From positions 1-10,379 of the forward strand of contig DAOVYZ010000064.1 of NCBI GenBank assembly GCA_030635365.1: a stretch of DNA of 10,379 nucleotides, given 5' to 3'. Made by a program: the position numbers and the translations under genes. This document shows, piece after piece, positions 1 to 7,038 of this stretch. How positions within the stretch are numbered: position 1 is the first letter of the stretch; each line of letters begins with the position of its first letter. The stretch comes from Bacteroidales bacterium. GTDB taxonomy: Bacteria > Bacteroidota > Bacteroidia > Bacteroidales > UBA12077. The notes under the pieces are model-generated. The model was not told where the DNA came from, did not search any database, and saw only the letters and a list, made by a program, of their open reading frames with translations.

Positions 1-366
1 TGTATTATCATCTGATACATGATATGTTCCAAGTATAATAAAACCACCATCATCAGTTAATAACAACTTACTTGCAGTATTTTTACCATGTCCACCGGAA
101 GTTATACTATCAAGACTCTCAATATTTCCAAACTTATTTGTTTTTATTAATGCTATTTCTGTACTATCTGCATTCCCTGCAGAAGCTACCGTTGCCAACA
201 CCAAATAACCGTTATCAAATTCTTTCACATCGTTTCCTATATCAGTACCCCATGATCCGTAAAGCTTAATAAACGAATCTGCCTGTTGTGATGAGATTTC
301 ATCTTTGTTACATGAATTCAACAAAGAAATTAAAATAAAGAATATAATATATTTTATTTTGTTCAT
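1..366 (-). CDS. Lipoprotein with beta-propeller-like repeats, 3' end cut by window edge
   Basis: The ATG at 366-364 opens a frame that stays open to base 1, giving 122 visible codons and no stop, so the C-terminus is outside the window. The protein starts with a short basic-then-hydrophobic signal peptide ending in a lipobox (L-N-S-C, Cys at residue 19), which predicts a signal peptidase II lipoprotein in the outer or inner membrane. After it come two copies of a loose repeat. Copy one contains FIKLYGSWGTD, then a DNGYLVLA strand and an IALIKTNKFGNI strand. Copy two contains a DDGGFIILGTY strand. This pattern (DGGY-I-v-G, then v-LIKTD-GN) is typical of secreted Bacteroidota proteins forecast to fold as beta-propellers. 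The start is 14 bp after the stop of the barrel gene, so it is probably co-transcribed. Ligand and exact function are unknown. Confidence 0.8.
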   Translation of the reverse strand, partial: MNKIKYIIFFILISLLNSCNKDEISSQQADSFIKLYGSWGTDIGNDVKEFDNGYLVLATVASAGNADSTEIALIKTNKFGNIESLDSITSGGHGKNTASKLLLTDDGGFIILGTYHVSDDNT

Positions 367-380
367 AGCTAATTATTTAC

Positions 381-1430
381 TCATTTACTTTGTACCGTTT
401 TATAAAATGAATATACATAACCCAATGAAATATATAGGTTGTTTAAAGTAAAATCATCATCAACATAGTTGTAATACCATATTTTTTCATCGTTAGCATA
501 ACGATTATCCTTATTTACGTTATTCAAGAATCCTAAATTATACCTTAAATCGAGCATAAAATACCCTCTTTTAGTTTTATATTTAATACCTCCTCCAATA
601 ACAGCAGAAAAATTAATTTTACTTCTATCATCTATTATATCCAATTCAGGCCCGGTTAAATCTTCTCTTATAACAGCCCCTCCCTCAAAAGATCTTTCAA
701 TACTGGCAGTTGCTTTGGTACGATAATCAATACTAAAACCTAAACGTAAATAAGGATCTAAGTTTTTAAATTTAAAACCATAAGTCCCTGTAATTGGAAA
801 TGAAAGTAAGGTTTGACTCTCGTCATATACAATCTTTGAGTCTAATTGCTTTGCTGTATAATTAAATTTATTAACAGTATAAATACCATCTACGTTCAAC
901 TCAATTTTTTCATTTATATACCTCTTAATTTGTAAGCCAACCTGATAGCCCACTCCTGCAGCAGAATACTCTCCTGAACTTTCGCCTGTATTATCCAATG
1001 AGTATGGTTCAATAACCCTAACAAAGGAATAATTAACACCGCCTATTAATCCAATTGAATATATAGGAATTGTTTTATATGATTTATGTAGATAAGCAAA
1101 TTCCACAGGGTCATTAGCTTTTAATTCATATTCGGGGAACTTCTTCAAAAATTTATTCATAGTAAGTTCTGCCATTTCCTGATAATCCTCAAACAGGTAT
1201 ATCAGTATAAGTAATTTATATGCCCTGGAAAGTTCCTCATTTTCGAAGCCATTATCAATACAAGGCCTTAACATTGATGGTATCGAATCAAATATACCGG
1301 CTTCGTATAAACTTTCAGCTTCTTCCAGTTTAAAAGCACAATTATTTTGTTGGGCGTTACTTTCAATGCTAATTAATGAAATAAAAAGAAAAGCAAGTAT
1401 TAAAAATTTGTATTGAATAATATTATTCAT
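381..1430 (-). CDS. Secreted outer-membrane beta-barrel protein with N-terminal helical domain
   Basis: This is a complete 349-residue protein with a TGA stop. Residues 1-26 form a classical signal peptide (hydrophobic core at about 8-21, probable SPI site after S-N-A). Residues 30-118 look all-helical and TPR-like, with two cysteines (C31, C57) and the segments AYKLLILIYLF and DPVEF. From about residue 124 to the end the sequence alternates as in amphipathic beta strands (SIGLIGGVNYSF, YLRLGFSIDYR, FMLDLRYNLGF, LYISLGYVYSFY), matching the small PorT/OmpA-like barrels of Bacteroidota. The likely location is the outer membrane, with the helical domain in the periplasm. It starts 11 bp after the STAND-WD40 gene and is followed 14 bp later by a lipoprotein gene, which suggests the two envelope proteins act with the STAND protein. 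The family assignment is reasonable; the role as pore, anchor or receptor is not known. Confidence 0.8.
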   Translation of the reverse strand: MNNIIQYKFLILAFLFISLISIESNAQQNNCAFKLEEAESLYEAGIFDSIPSMLRPCIDNGFENEELSRAYKLLILIYLFEDYQEMAELTMNKFLKKFPEYELKANDPVEFAYLHKSYKTIPIYSIGLIGGVNYSFVRVIEPYSLDNTGESSGEYSAAGVGYQVGLQIKRYINEKIELNVDGIYTVNKFNYTAKQLDSKIVYDESQTLLSFPITGTYGFKFKNLDPYLRLGFSIDYRTKATASIERSFEGGAVIREDLTGPELDIIDDRSKINFSAVIGGGIKYKTKRGYFMLDLRYNLGFLNNVNKDNRYANDEKIWYYNYVDDDFTLNNLYISLGYVYSFYKTVQSK

Positions 1431-1441
1431 ATTTATTTGTA

Positions 1442-4400
1442 TTATTCTATTTCTGAAATAGTTTTTTCGTAATCAATATCTGTAGCCACAAATGTATTCC
1501 ACTCATCAGGAGTTAAATCACGTGTAATTAAAGCTTTTAAATCAGTTGCTAAATAATCGGTTTTTGCCGGCCATACTAATATTCGATCTTTTTGGTTACT
1601 TGATGTAACTAATTTTTCACTATCAGGGCTAAATGCTACAGACAAAACCCAAGATTTGTGCCCACTCAATACAACAGGTTGGTTATTTAAGTTTGTACAA
1701 TCCCACATTCTAACCGTACCATCAAGGCTAGAGGTTGCCAATAAGTTATCTTCTCTATTAAAATTAGTATCATAAATTCTTGAAGTATGGCCTTCTAAAC
1801 TTTCAATTTCCTGATAAGTTTCTGAATTAATAATCTTAACAATACCTTTTGAATCTCCAACAACAAGCCAACTACCATTATTATTAAATGTTACTGAAGT
1901 TACTGCACTATTTGTTATATTATCCAACAATTTAAATTCTTTTGAAAAATCATTAACATCCCAAATATGTACATTCCCATTTTGCATTCCAGCAACAATA
2001 TATTTAGAATCAGGTGATATTTTTACTGTGTTAATTTTCGATTTACATTCAACCAATACTTCTCCTTCAAATGTATTTAAGTCCCATTTTCTTATAGTTT
2101 TATCATTCCCAAATGATAAGATATATTCACTATCTGAAGAAACTGCTATTCCACTTACTATGCTGGTATGGCCTATAAGTTCTCTCTCTATTTCTACATT
2201 ATTATTAAGATTAAAAAGTAATATTTTACTATCATCCGTAGCACAGGCAAGCCATTTACCATCATGAGTAATAGATAAAGCTCTATGAATAAAAGGATTC
2301 TCAATTATTGTTTCAAACGGAGCCTTAGTATTTGTTATATCCCATTTTAGTATTCTACCATCGCCCCCGGTTGTAAATATATTATTTGTTTCTGGCACAA
2401 AGCCTAAATCCATAACTGAACCTGTATGCCCATTTAATGCATTATAGCTTTCTCCCATTAAGCCTTGTAAAGCATTATACAAACCTGTATATATATCCGG
2501 ATTATGTTTTATACCTTCATATTCTTCATTAAATAAATATGCCTGATAAGCAACAAGTGCCTTAAGTTGTGCATTATTTGATATTTGTTGCGATTTAACT
2601 GCCATACTTTGCGCAATTGAAAGCATTCGTCTTCTGTATGCCTCTTGTCTTGCTTTTTCTGCTTCTGCACTTTGCCGTTTAGCTTCCTCCGCATTTTTTA
2701 CTGCTAACTCTCTTTGTTCCTTTGCCTCTTGCTCTCTTTGAATAGCTAAACGCTTTTGTTGTTCTGCTATCTCAAAACTTCGTATAGCCTCTTTCTCCTT
2801 TTCAACAGCAATTTGTCTTTGTTTATCTGCTTCTTCTTTTTGTTCAAGTGCTAATTGTTCTTGTTCTTGTGCTAAAATTGTTTGCTCCTCAGCTATTTTC
2901 TGCTGTTCAACTGCATTTTCTCTCTGTTTATTTGCTTCTTGTTCCTGCTTAACTGCCTCTGTTTTCATCATTTGGGAATATATAGTCAATCCAACTCCAA
3001 TAATAGCAGCTGTTCCCAATACTATAGCAAATATTTTAGATCGTCTTAATTGCCTTTTTTGCAATTTTATTTTATTTTCTTCCTCTGCTTTAAATTCTTT
3101 ATCACTGGTTTGTAAATAAACTATTGTTCTTTCAAATGCTGGGTTATATCGTTGTGCCCAATCCAAAGTCGGCTTTTGTTTTTCTCTCCAGTTTAATGCT
3201 AACTGTAAATCCGGAGGCCTCCATAGCCCTGTTTTTCCCATTTGGTACATTTCTGCTGCCTCTGACAATCTCATGTACATTTGTACAGCATCCCATTCCT
3301 CCTCTACCCACACTTTAAGATTATTCCATATACGCATCAAACTTTCATGCGATAAATCAATAATACTTTCCTCACTCAGTTCAATATCGAATGCCGGAAT
3401 AATAAACGACCTGCCGGCTGCCCTAAATGGTTCTATAACCTTTATTACCTGACCTGTAGAAGATTTAGAAATAGAAGCTATTTCTTTTATCCTTGTTGGA
3501 TGACGAATTCCCCTGTTATCATTACCTTTTTCTGTAATGGTTTTAAACATACTCTCGCAAATCCATTTCTCATCTTCTTTCAGTTCATCATACGCTTCAT
3601 TAGCGTGCTCTGAGAGTGCTCTTTCCATTTTACCAATTCCCTCATAATCTGCAATTGTAATAGCCTGACTTGTGTCTGAATGTTCCATCCAGTATTCCCA
3701 GGTCCTCATTAATGCATGCTGAAGAATAGGAAGTTGGTCAGGGTTATCGCCAACTTCGTTTAATAATTGTTGAACCAACTGTGCTTCTATTTGTGCTCCA
3801 CTAACAGCGATAGGCCCCTCAATCGCAGTCTTAAAATCGTCACGTGTCATTTGCGGTACAAGATAATTTGATTCATTTATCAGCTCAGTAAGATCGTGAA
3901 ATTGGGAACATTCTCCTATAAAATCAGATCTCATTGTTAAAACAATGTATAAAGGAATTTCTGATGATTGATTTGCTGTTACTAGTAGTTTTACAAATGC
4001 TTCTGATTCATTATATGTTGATTGGCTTCTACTTGTTTTATACCTGAATAACTCCTCAAACTGGTCAATGATTAATAGGATATTTGTTTCTTTAAAATCG
4101 AAGGACTGCTCTAATACCTCAACTAAACCTTTAGAACTACTTCTTAGCATTGATTCGTCCAGCTTCTGTTTAACCAAAGCATCCTTGTTACTTGTTTTAT
4201 CAGTATTATCTACAATAGCTGATGCCAGATTTTCAATTGGGGAGTTCCCCGGGCGAGTTGTTATGGTTGTCCATTTTGAATTTGACTTTCCTATAAAACC
4301 CCCATATAAAACAGGAACTAATCCGCAATATATTAAAGATGATTTTCCACTTCCCGATGCACCAATAACAGCAACAAATCTTTCATCCGACAGTTTTTTT

Positions 4401-4525
4401 AATATTTCTTCGCTCTGCCCCTCTCTACCAAAAAACAAATGACTTTCTTCTATTTTAAAAGGACGTAGTCCTGGAAATGGATTTAGTATATCGTTATTTT
4501 TCCTTGTACTATTTTCAGGTACCAT
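1442..4525 (-). CDS. nSTAND1 NTPase with membrane span, Ala-heptad coiled coil and WD40 propeller
   Basis: This is a complete 1027-residue STAND-class signalling NTPase. Residues 15-33 carry the family entry motif (NPFPGLRPF then FFGRE). Walker A is GASGSGKS at 55-62. Walker B is LLIIDQFEE at 150-158. A sensor-like LTMRSDF lies at 196-202, and a DQLPILQHAL motif with the STAND-type proline lies at 263-272. LSHESLMRIW at 391-400 marks the end of the helical part. A single hydrophobic span at 498-516 follows a basic stretch (KRQLRRSK), predicting a cytoplasmic NTPase and a periplasmic C-terminal half. Sixteen alanine-led heptads fill 524-635. Seven WD40 blades fill about 699-986. The tail (LTPDEWNTFV at 1004-1013) is usual in WD40-STAND proteins. 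Such proteins act as ligand-triggered oligomerising switches. The ATG comes 1 bp after the TIR gene stop, implying translational coupling. The trigger and partners are inferred only. Confidence 0.93.
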   Translation of the reverse strand: MVPENSTRKNNDILNPFPGLRPFKIEESHLFFGREGQSEEILKKLSDERFVAVIGASGSGKSSLIYCGLVPVLYGGFIGKSNSKWTTITTRPGNSPIENLASAIVDNTDKTSNKDALVKQKLDESMLRSSSKGLVEVLEQSFDFKETNILLIIDQFEELFRYKTSRSQSTYNESEAFVKLLVTANQSSEIPLYIVLTMRSDFIGECSQFHDLTELINESNYLVPQMTRDDFKTAIEGPIAVSGAQIEAQLVQQLLNEVGDNPDQLPILQHALMRTWEYWMEHSDTSQAITIADYEGIGKMERALSEHANEAYDELKEDEKWICESMFKTITEKGNDNRGIRHPTRIKEIASISKSSTGQVIKVIEPFRAAGRSFIIPAFDIELSEESIIDLSHESLMRIWNNLKVWVEEEWDAVQMYMRLSEAAEMYQMGKTGLWRPPDLQLALNWREKQKPTLDWAQRYNPAFERTIVYLQTSDKEFKAEEENKIKLQKRQLRRSKIFAIVLGTAAIIGVGLTIYSQMMKTEAVKQEQEANKQRENAVEQQKIAEEQTILAQEQEQLALEQKEEADKQRQIAVEKEKEAIRSFEIAEQQKRLAIQREQEAKEQRELAVKNAEEAKRQSAEAEKARQEAYRRRMLSIAQSMAVKSQQISNNAQLKALVAYQAYLFNEEYEGIKHNPDIYTGLYNALQGLMGESYNALNGHTGSVMDLGFVPETNNIFTTGGDGRILKWDITNTKAPFETIIENPFIHRALSITHDGKWLACATDDSKILLFNLNNNVEIERELIGHTSIVSGIAVSSDSEYILSFGNDKTIRKWDLNTFEGEVLVECKSKINTVKISPDSKYIVAGMQNGNVHIWDVNDFSKEFKLLDNITNSAVTSVTFNNNGSWLVVGDSKGIVKIINSETYQEIESLEGHTSRIYDTNFNREDNLLATSSLDGTVRMWDCTNLNNQPVVLSGHKSWVLSVAFSPDSEKLVTSSNQKDRILVWPAKTDYLATDLKALITRDLTPDEWNTFVATDIDYEKTISEIE
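1571..2431 (-). repeat. Seven WD40 repeats encoded in the STAND protein
   Basis: Residues 699-985 of the STAND protein contain seven units of roughly 40 residues. Four keep the canonical GH start (GHTGSV, GHTSIV, GHTSRI, GHKSWV), and most end in WD or a close variant (KWD, RKWD, HIWD, RMWD, LVWP). Units 2, 4 and 5 are degenerate at the GH position. Seven blades are enough to close one propeller. WD40 propellers bind proteins or peptides, so this is the probable sensing or docking surface. Confidence 0.88.
2621..2956 (-). repeat. Sixteen in-register alanine heptads (coiled coil) in the STAND protein
   Basis: Residues 524-635 can be written as sixteen consecutive 7-residue lines, each starting with Ala, with no insertion or deletion. 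Position 4 is often Gln (for example AVKQEQE, ANKQREN, AVEQQKI, AEEQTIL, ALEQKEE, AKEQREL). The other positions are mostly E, K, Q and R. At the DNA level this gives a 21 bp period. The arrangement predicts a long rigid alpha-helix or coiled coil of about 17 nm linking the membrane span to the WD40 propeller. Confidence 0.9.
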
Positions 4526-4526
4526 T

Positions 4527-5936
4527 TTATTTAATTTTTTCTATGAAAGAGTTTAATCTTTTGGCAATATCAAGCTGGCTATTATTGAAAATATCAAGAT
4601 TATCCAGTTGTACAACAATTTCAGGTTTCTTCTTAACATTAACTAATACCGATTTCGCAAGATATTTTTTCTTTCTCCCAAAACCCGGTGATTTCAATAT
4701 ATCCCTAAGCTTGCTATTTATCCATTGTTCATTATTAGCTGAGTAATTAATTAATACTGCATCACAATTAATTAAACTATTATAATGCTCTCTAATTAAT
4801 TCTATTTTATTATTGTTTTCAGAAGTTTCTAAAATCTCTATTCCCTTCTTTGTAAACAGAGATTTTATATCTTTATATATTTTCGAATCTTTTTCATCAG
4901 AAATAACATAAACTGATTTTCTCGTAACTTTTTTCCCTCTTTCTTCTTTTACTGTCTTTTTTTCTTGTGCCTCTTTAATTTTTGCTCTTATTATTGTCTT
5001 AAATATTTCAATTGGAGCCTGAACTATTTCAGTATTTTTTAATAATTCAATATTTCGTTTAAAGCTTTCAACATATAATCTTTGCTTTTCCGATTTGTAT
5101 TTAATATCAGGAGAAATCCATACTAAACGTTTTATTTTTTCAGTTTCTTTATTTAATTCCGCTGCTACTTCAATAAACAAATCATTTTGTATTTCGACAC
5201 TTGATACATCAATATTATTCAACAATGGCAAGTAATCATTTCCTATAATATGAATTGACAAAAAAGACTCTTTTAAGTTATTATAGGCAAGTTCGCTAAA
5301 TGGTTCTAAATCCCCAGGGAACTTATTTTTTGGAAGAATCTCAAAACCCAGATGCTCTAATTCTCTGATAATATTCTCTTTATTCCTGTTTTGCTCTTTA
5401 CTTGTTTCTGCAATAAAAATTTTCTCTTTAAATACATCCGACTCTTTATGATCTGATTTAATAGTTTTCCTTATTTCAAAAGAGAGATCAAGAAATTTCA
5501 ACCACACTTCATCTTCAAGGTTTTGATAATTTTCAGATAAGTCAATTACTTCTTTTAATGCCTCATTATAAAAATTAATTGATTTTGTGATACAGCTACC
5601 TTCAATGGCAACTTGCTTTAATTCGGGATTACAATATATTTGAAGAATTGTACAACCTTCTATTTTCTCTGATAACATTATTGGCAAATAATTCTCAGGA
5701 ATAAGATTTTCATCTAATAAAAGAGTTAATATTACTTTTGATTTGTCAATTTCAGAATTAATATCCCCGGATTTATTCTGAGGTGTAAAACTAGATATTG
5801 TTATATCATTCTTAACAATTTGCTTAAGAGCAATTTTTAAAATAGCCTCAAAATTATCTACCCATTTAACATAAGATTCTGTATAATTCTCTTTTTTAAA
5901 GGGCACATAAATTAATATATCATTTTTGACCGACAT
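4527..5936 (-). CDS. Protein with three tandem TIR-like domains
   Basis: The 469-residue product has no signal peptide or membrane span, so it is probably cytoplasmic. Three alpha/beta units can be seen. Unit 1 (about 4-130) begins with DILIYVPF and has a conserved-looking YVKWVDNFE helix. Unit 2 (about 171-316) begins with KIFIAETS and contains LSIHIIGNDY, a VEIQ motif at 247-250 and RLVWISPD. Unit 3 (about 340-455) begins with SVYVISDEKD and contains CDAVLINYSANNEQW followed by SPGFGRKKKYLAKSV. Units 2 and 3 match the TIR-like/DUF4062-like modules found beside STAND NTPases; unit 1 is weaker. A lysine-rich linker (318-340) separates units 2 and 3. I chose the ATG at 5936-5934, 4 bp after the phosphatase stop, over an in-frame GTG at 5957 that would overlap the preceding gene. 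Whether any unit is a catalytic NADase or only an adaptor cannot be decided; E248 is one candidate acidic residue. Confidence 0.82.
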   Translation of the reverse strand: MSVKNDILIYVPFKKENYTESYVKWVDNFEAILKIALKQIVKNDITISSFTPQNKSGDINSEIDKSKVILTLLLDENLIPENYLPIMLSEKIEGCTILQIYCNPELKQVAIEGSCITKSINFYNEALKEVIDLSENYQNLEDEVWLKFLDLSFEIRKTIKSDHKESDVFKEKIFIAETSKEQNRNKENIIRELEHLGFEILPKNKFPGDLEPFSELAYNNLKESFLSIHIIGNDYLPLLNNIDVSSVEIQNDLFIEVAAELNKETEKIKRLVWISPDIKYKSEKQRLYVESFKRNIELLKNTEIVQAPIEIFKTIIRAKIKEAQEKKTVKEERGKKVTRKSVYVISDEKDSKIYKDIKSLFTKKGIEILETSENNNKIELIREHYNSLINCDAVLINYSANNEQWINSKLRDILKSPGFGRKKKYLAKSVLVNVKKKPEIVVQLDNLDIFNNSQLDIAKRLNSFIEKIK

Positions 5937-5940
5937 TAGC

Positions 5941-6810
5941 TTATTCAATTTTAACACCTATAACAAGTATATCATCAACTTGCTCTTCTTTGCCTCTCCA
6001 CTCCTCTAATATATCATCAAGCATCTGACCTTGCTCTTCTATAGGGTTTTTATGAATTTTAAGTAATAGCTCACGAAATCTTTTTTTCATAAATTTACGC
6101 CCATCGTGGCCACCAAACTGATCAGGATAACCATCAGAAAAAGTATATATTACATCCCCTTTCTTAAGATCCATTTCATGGTTCGTAAATTTTGGTAATT
6201 CATCTGAAAAATTGCCACCAATAGCCATTCTATCACCTTTTATTTGTATCATTTCATCATCTCTCACTAAACATAATGGATTGTTTGCTCCGGAAAACTG
6301 TAACTTCATTTCTTTATAGTCAATAATACATAAAGCTAAATCCATTCCGTCTCTTACGCCACTAAAGCCTACATTTCCTTTTTCTCTTAGTGTTTCTACA
6401 ACTCCCTCATTTAAATGGTCAAGAATTTTATTTGCTTCCCTGGCTTTTTTTACATCAACTGCATAGTTTAATTGATTGTTTCCAACTATTGACATAAATG
6501 CTCCTGGAACACCATGCCCTGTACAATCAACTGCTGCAAAAATTGATAAATCATTTTTCTTTGTCATCCAATAAAAATCACCACTTACTATATCTTTTGG
6601 CCTATAAAATATAAATGATTTTGGAAGCAATTGCTTGACATAATTCTCCGGTGGTAAAATTGCATTCTGAATGCGCTTAGCATAACGAATACTATCTGTA
6701 ATATGTTTATTCTTTATTTCAATTTCTTCTTTTTGCCTGACAACCTCTGCTGTTCGATCTTTTACTTTTTGTTCCAATTCATTGTAATAACTCTCCAATT
6801 CCTCAATCAT
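5941..6810 (-). CDS. Phosphatase half of the interrupted receptor: coiled coil plus SpoIIE/PP2C domain
   Basis: The longest ATG-started frame after the TAG gives 289 residues. They hold the end of the HAMP domain, a coiled coil (LEQKVKDRTAE at 12-22), a linker SIRYAKRIQNAILPP (40-54) seen in Bacteroidota SpoIIE proteins, and a whole phosphatase. The metal-binding acidic sites are all present: IVSGDFYW (D78), AAVDCTGHGVPGA (D95), FSDGYPDQ (D226) and QVDDILVIGV (D279/D280). The enzyme is therefore expected to be active if made. As a separate product it would lack the membrane span and the receptor input. No ATG, GTG or TTG occurs between the TAG and this ATG, and no Shine-Dalgarno is visible before it, so efficient independent start is doubtful. 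It ends in TAA 4 bp before the TIR gene. Confidence 0.75.
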   Translation of the reverse strand: MIEELESYYNELEQKVKDRTAEVVRQKEEIEIKNKHITDSIRYAKRIQNAILPPENYVKQLLPKSFIFYRPKDIVSGDFYWMTKKNDLSIFAAVDCTGHGVPGAFMSIVGNNQLNYAVDVKKAREANKILDHLNEGVVETLREKGNVGFSGVRDGMDLALCIIDYKEMKLQFSGANNPLCLVRDDEMIQIKGDRMAIGGNFSDELPKFTNHEMDLKKGDVIYTFSDGYPDQFGGHDGRKFMKKRFRELLLKIHKNPIEEQGQMLDDILEEWRGKEEQVDDILVIGVKIE

Positions 6811-7035
6811 GGAATTAAATTTTTGTGATAAAGTTGTTATTTCATTATTCCCAATAACTTCAGCACGTTCATTTAAATGTCCGTCTGTAACCCGATTAAC
6901 CTTATCAACCAGTTTTTTTATTGGATGAGTTATAACCTTAGTTTTTCTATATAAAAGAATTATTACAATAATAATGGCTAATCCAAAAAATGAAATAAAT
7001 TTTATAAGTTCATTTTTTAATAAAATATCTTCTTT

Positions 7036-7038
7036 CTA
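7036..7038 (-). other. In-frame amber (TAG) codon inside the receptor gene
   Basis: The plus strand reads cta, giving TAG on the coding strand between ...I-N-E-R and K-E-D-I-L. The frame before and after is identical. One base change would restore Gln, Lys, Glu, Trp, Tyr, Ser or Leu. The five other gene stops in view are TAA (four) or TGA (one), so TAG is otherwise unused here, although TAA is expected to dominate in such AT-rich DNA. Confidence 0.95.

Noticed and set aside
72..269. Plus-strand 65-residue frame
   Set aside because: It is antisense to the lipoprotein frame, which has a signal peptide, lipobox and repeat pattern.
2028..3318. Plus-strand frames at 2028-2267 and 3124-3318 and a minus-strand shifted frame at 2509-2694
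   Set aside because: All overlap the STAND-WD40 gene. The shifted frame is a by-product of the Gln/Lys-rich coiled-coil codons, and the others lack start signals or domain likeness.
4068..4746. Plus-strand open frames at 4068-4442 and 4477-4746
   Set aside because: They lie antisense to the Walker A/B region of the STAND gene and the end of the TIR gene, both with strong domain evidence. The translations show no recognisable motif.
4740..4805. Several copies of TTAATTAAT
   Set aside because: They are irregularly spaced, fall in the TIR gene where they encode ordinary Leu, Ile and Asn codons, and are expected in AT-rich DNA.
5937..5957. GTG at 5957 as start of the TIR protein
   Set aside because: It would overlap the phosphatase end by 17 bp and add seven residues outside the first strand; the ATG at 5936 fits the 4 bp spacing of the operon better.
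6811..7035. A 225 bp intergenic region between two genes
   Set aside because: Translation in the shared frame gives a membrane span and HAMP domain, so it is coding sequence of the interrupted receptor.
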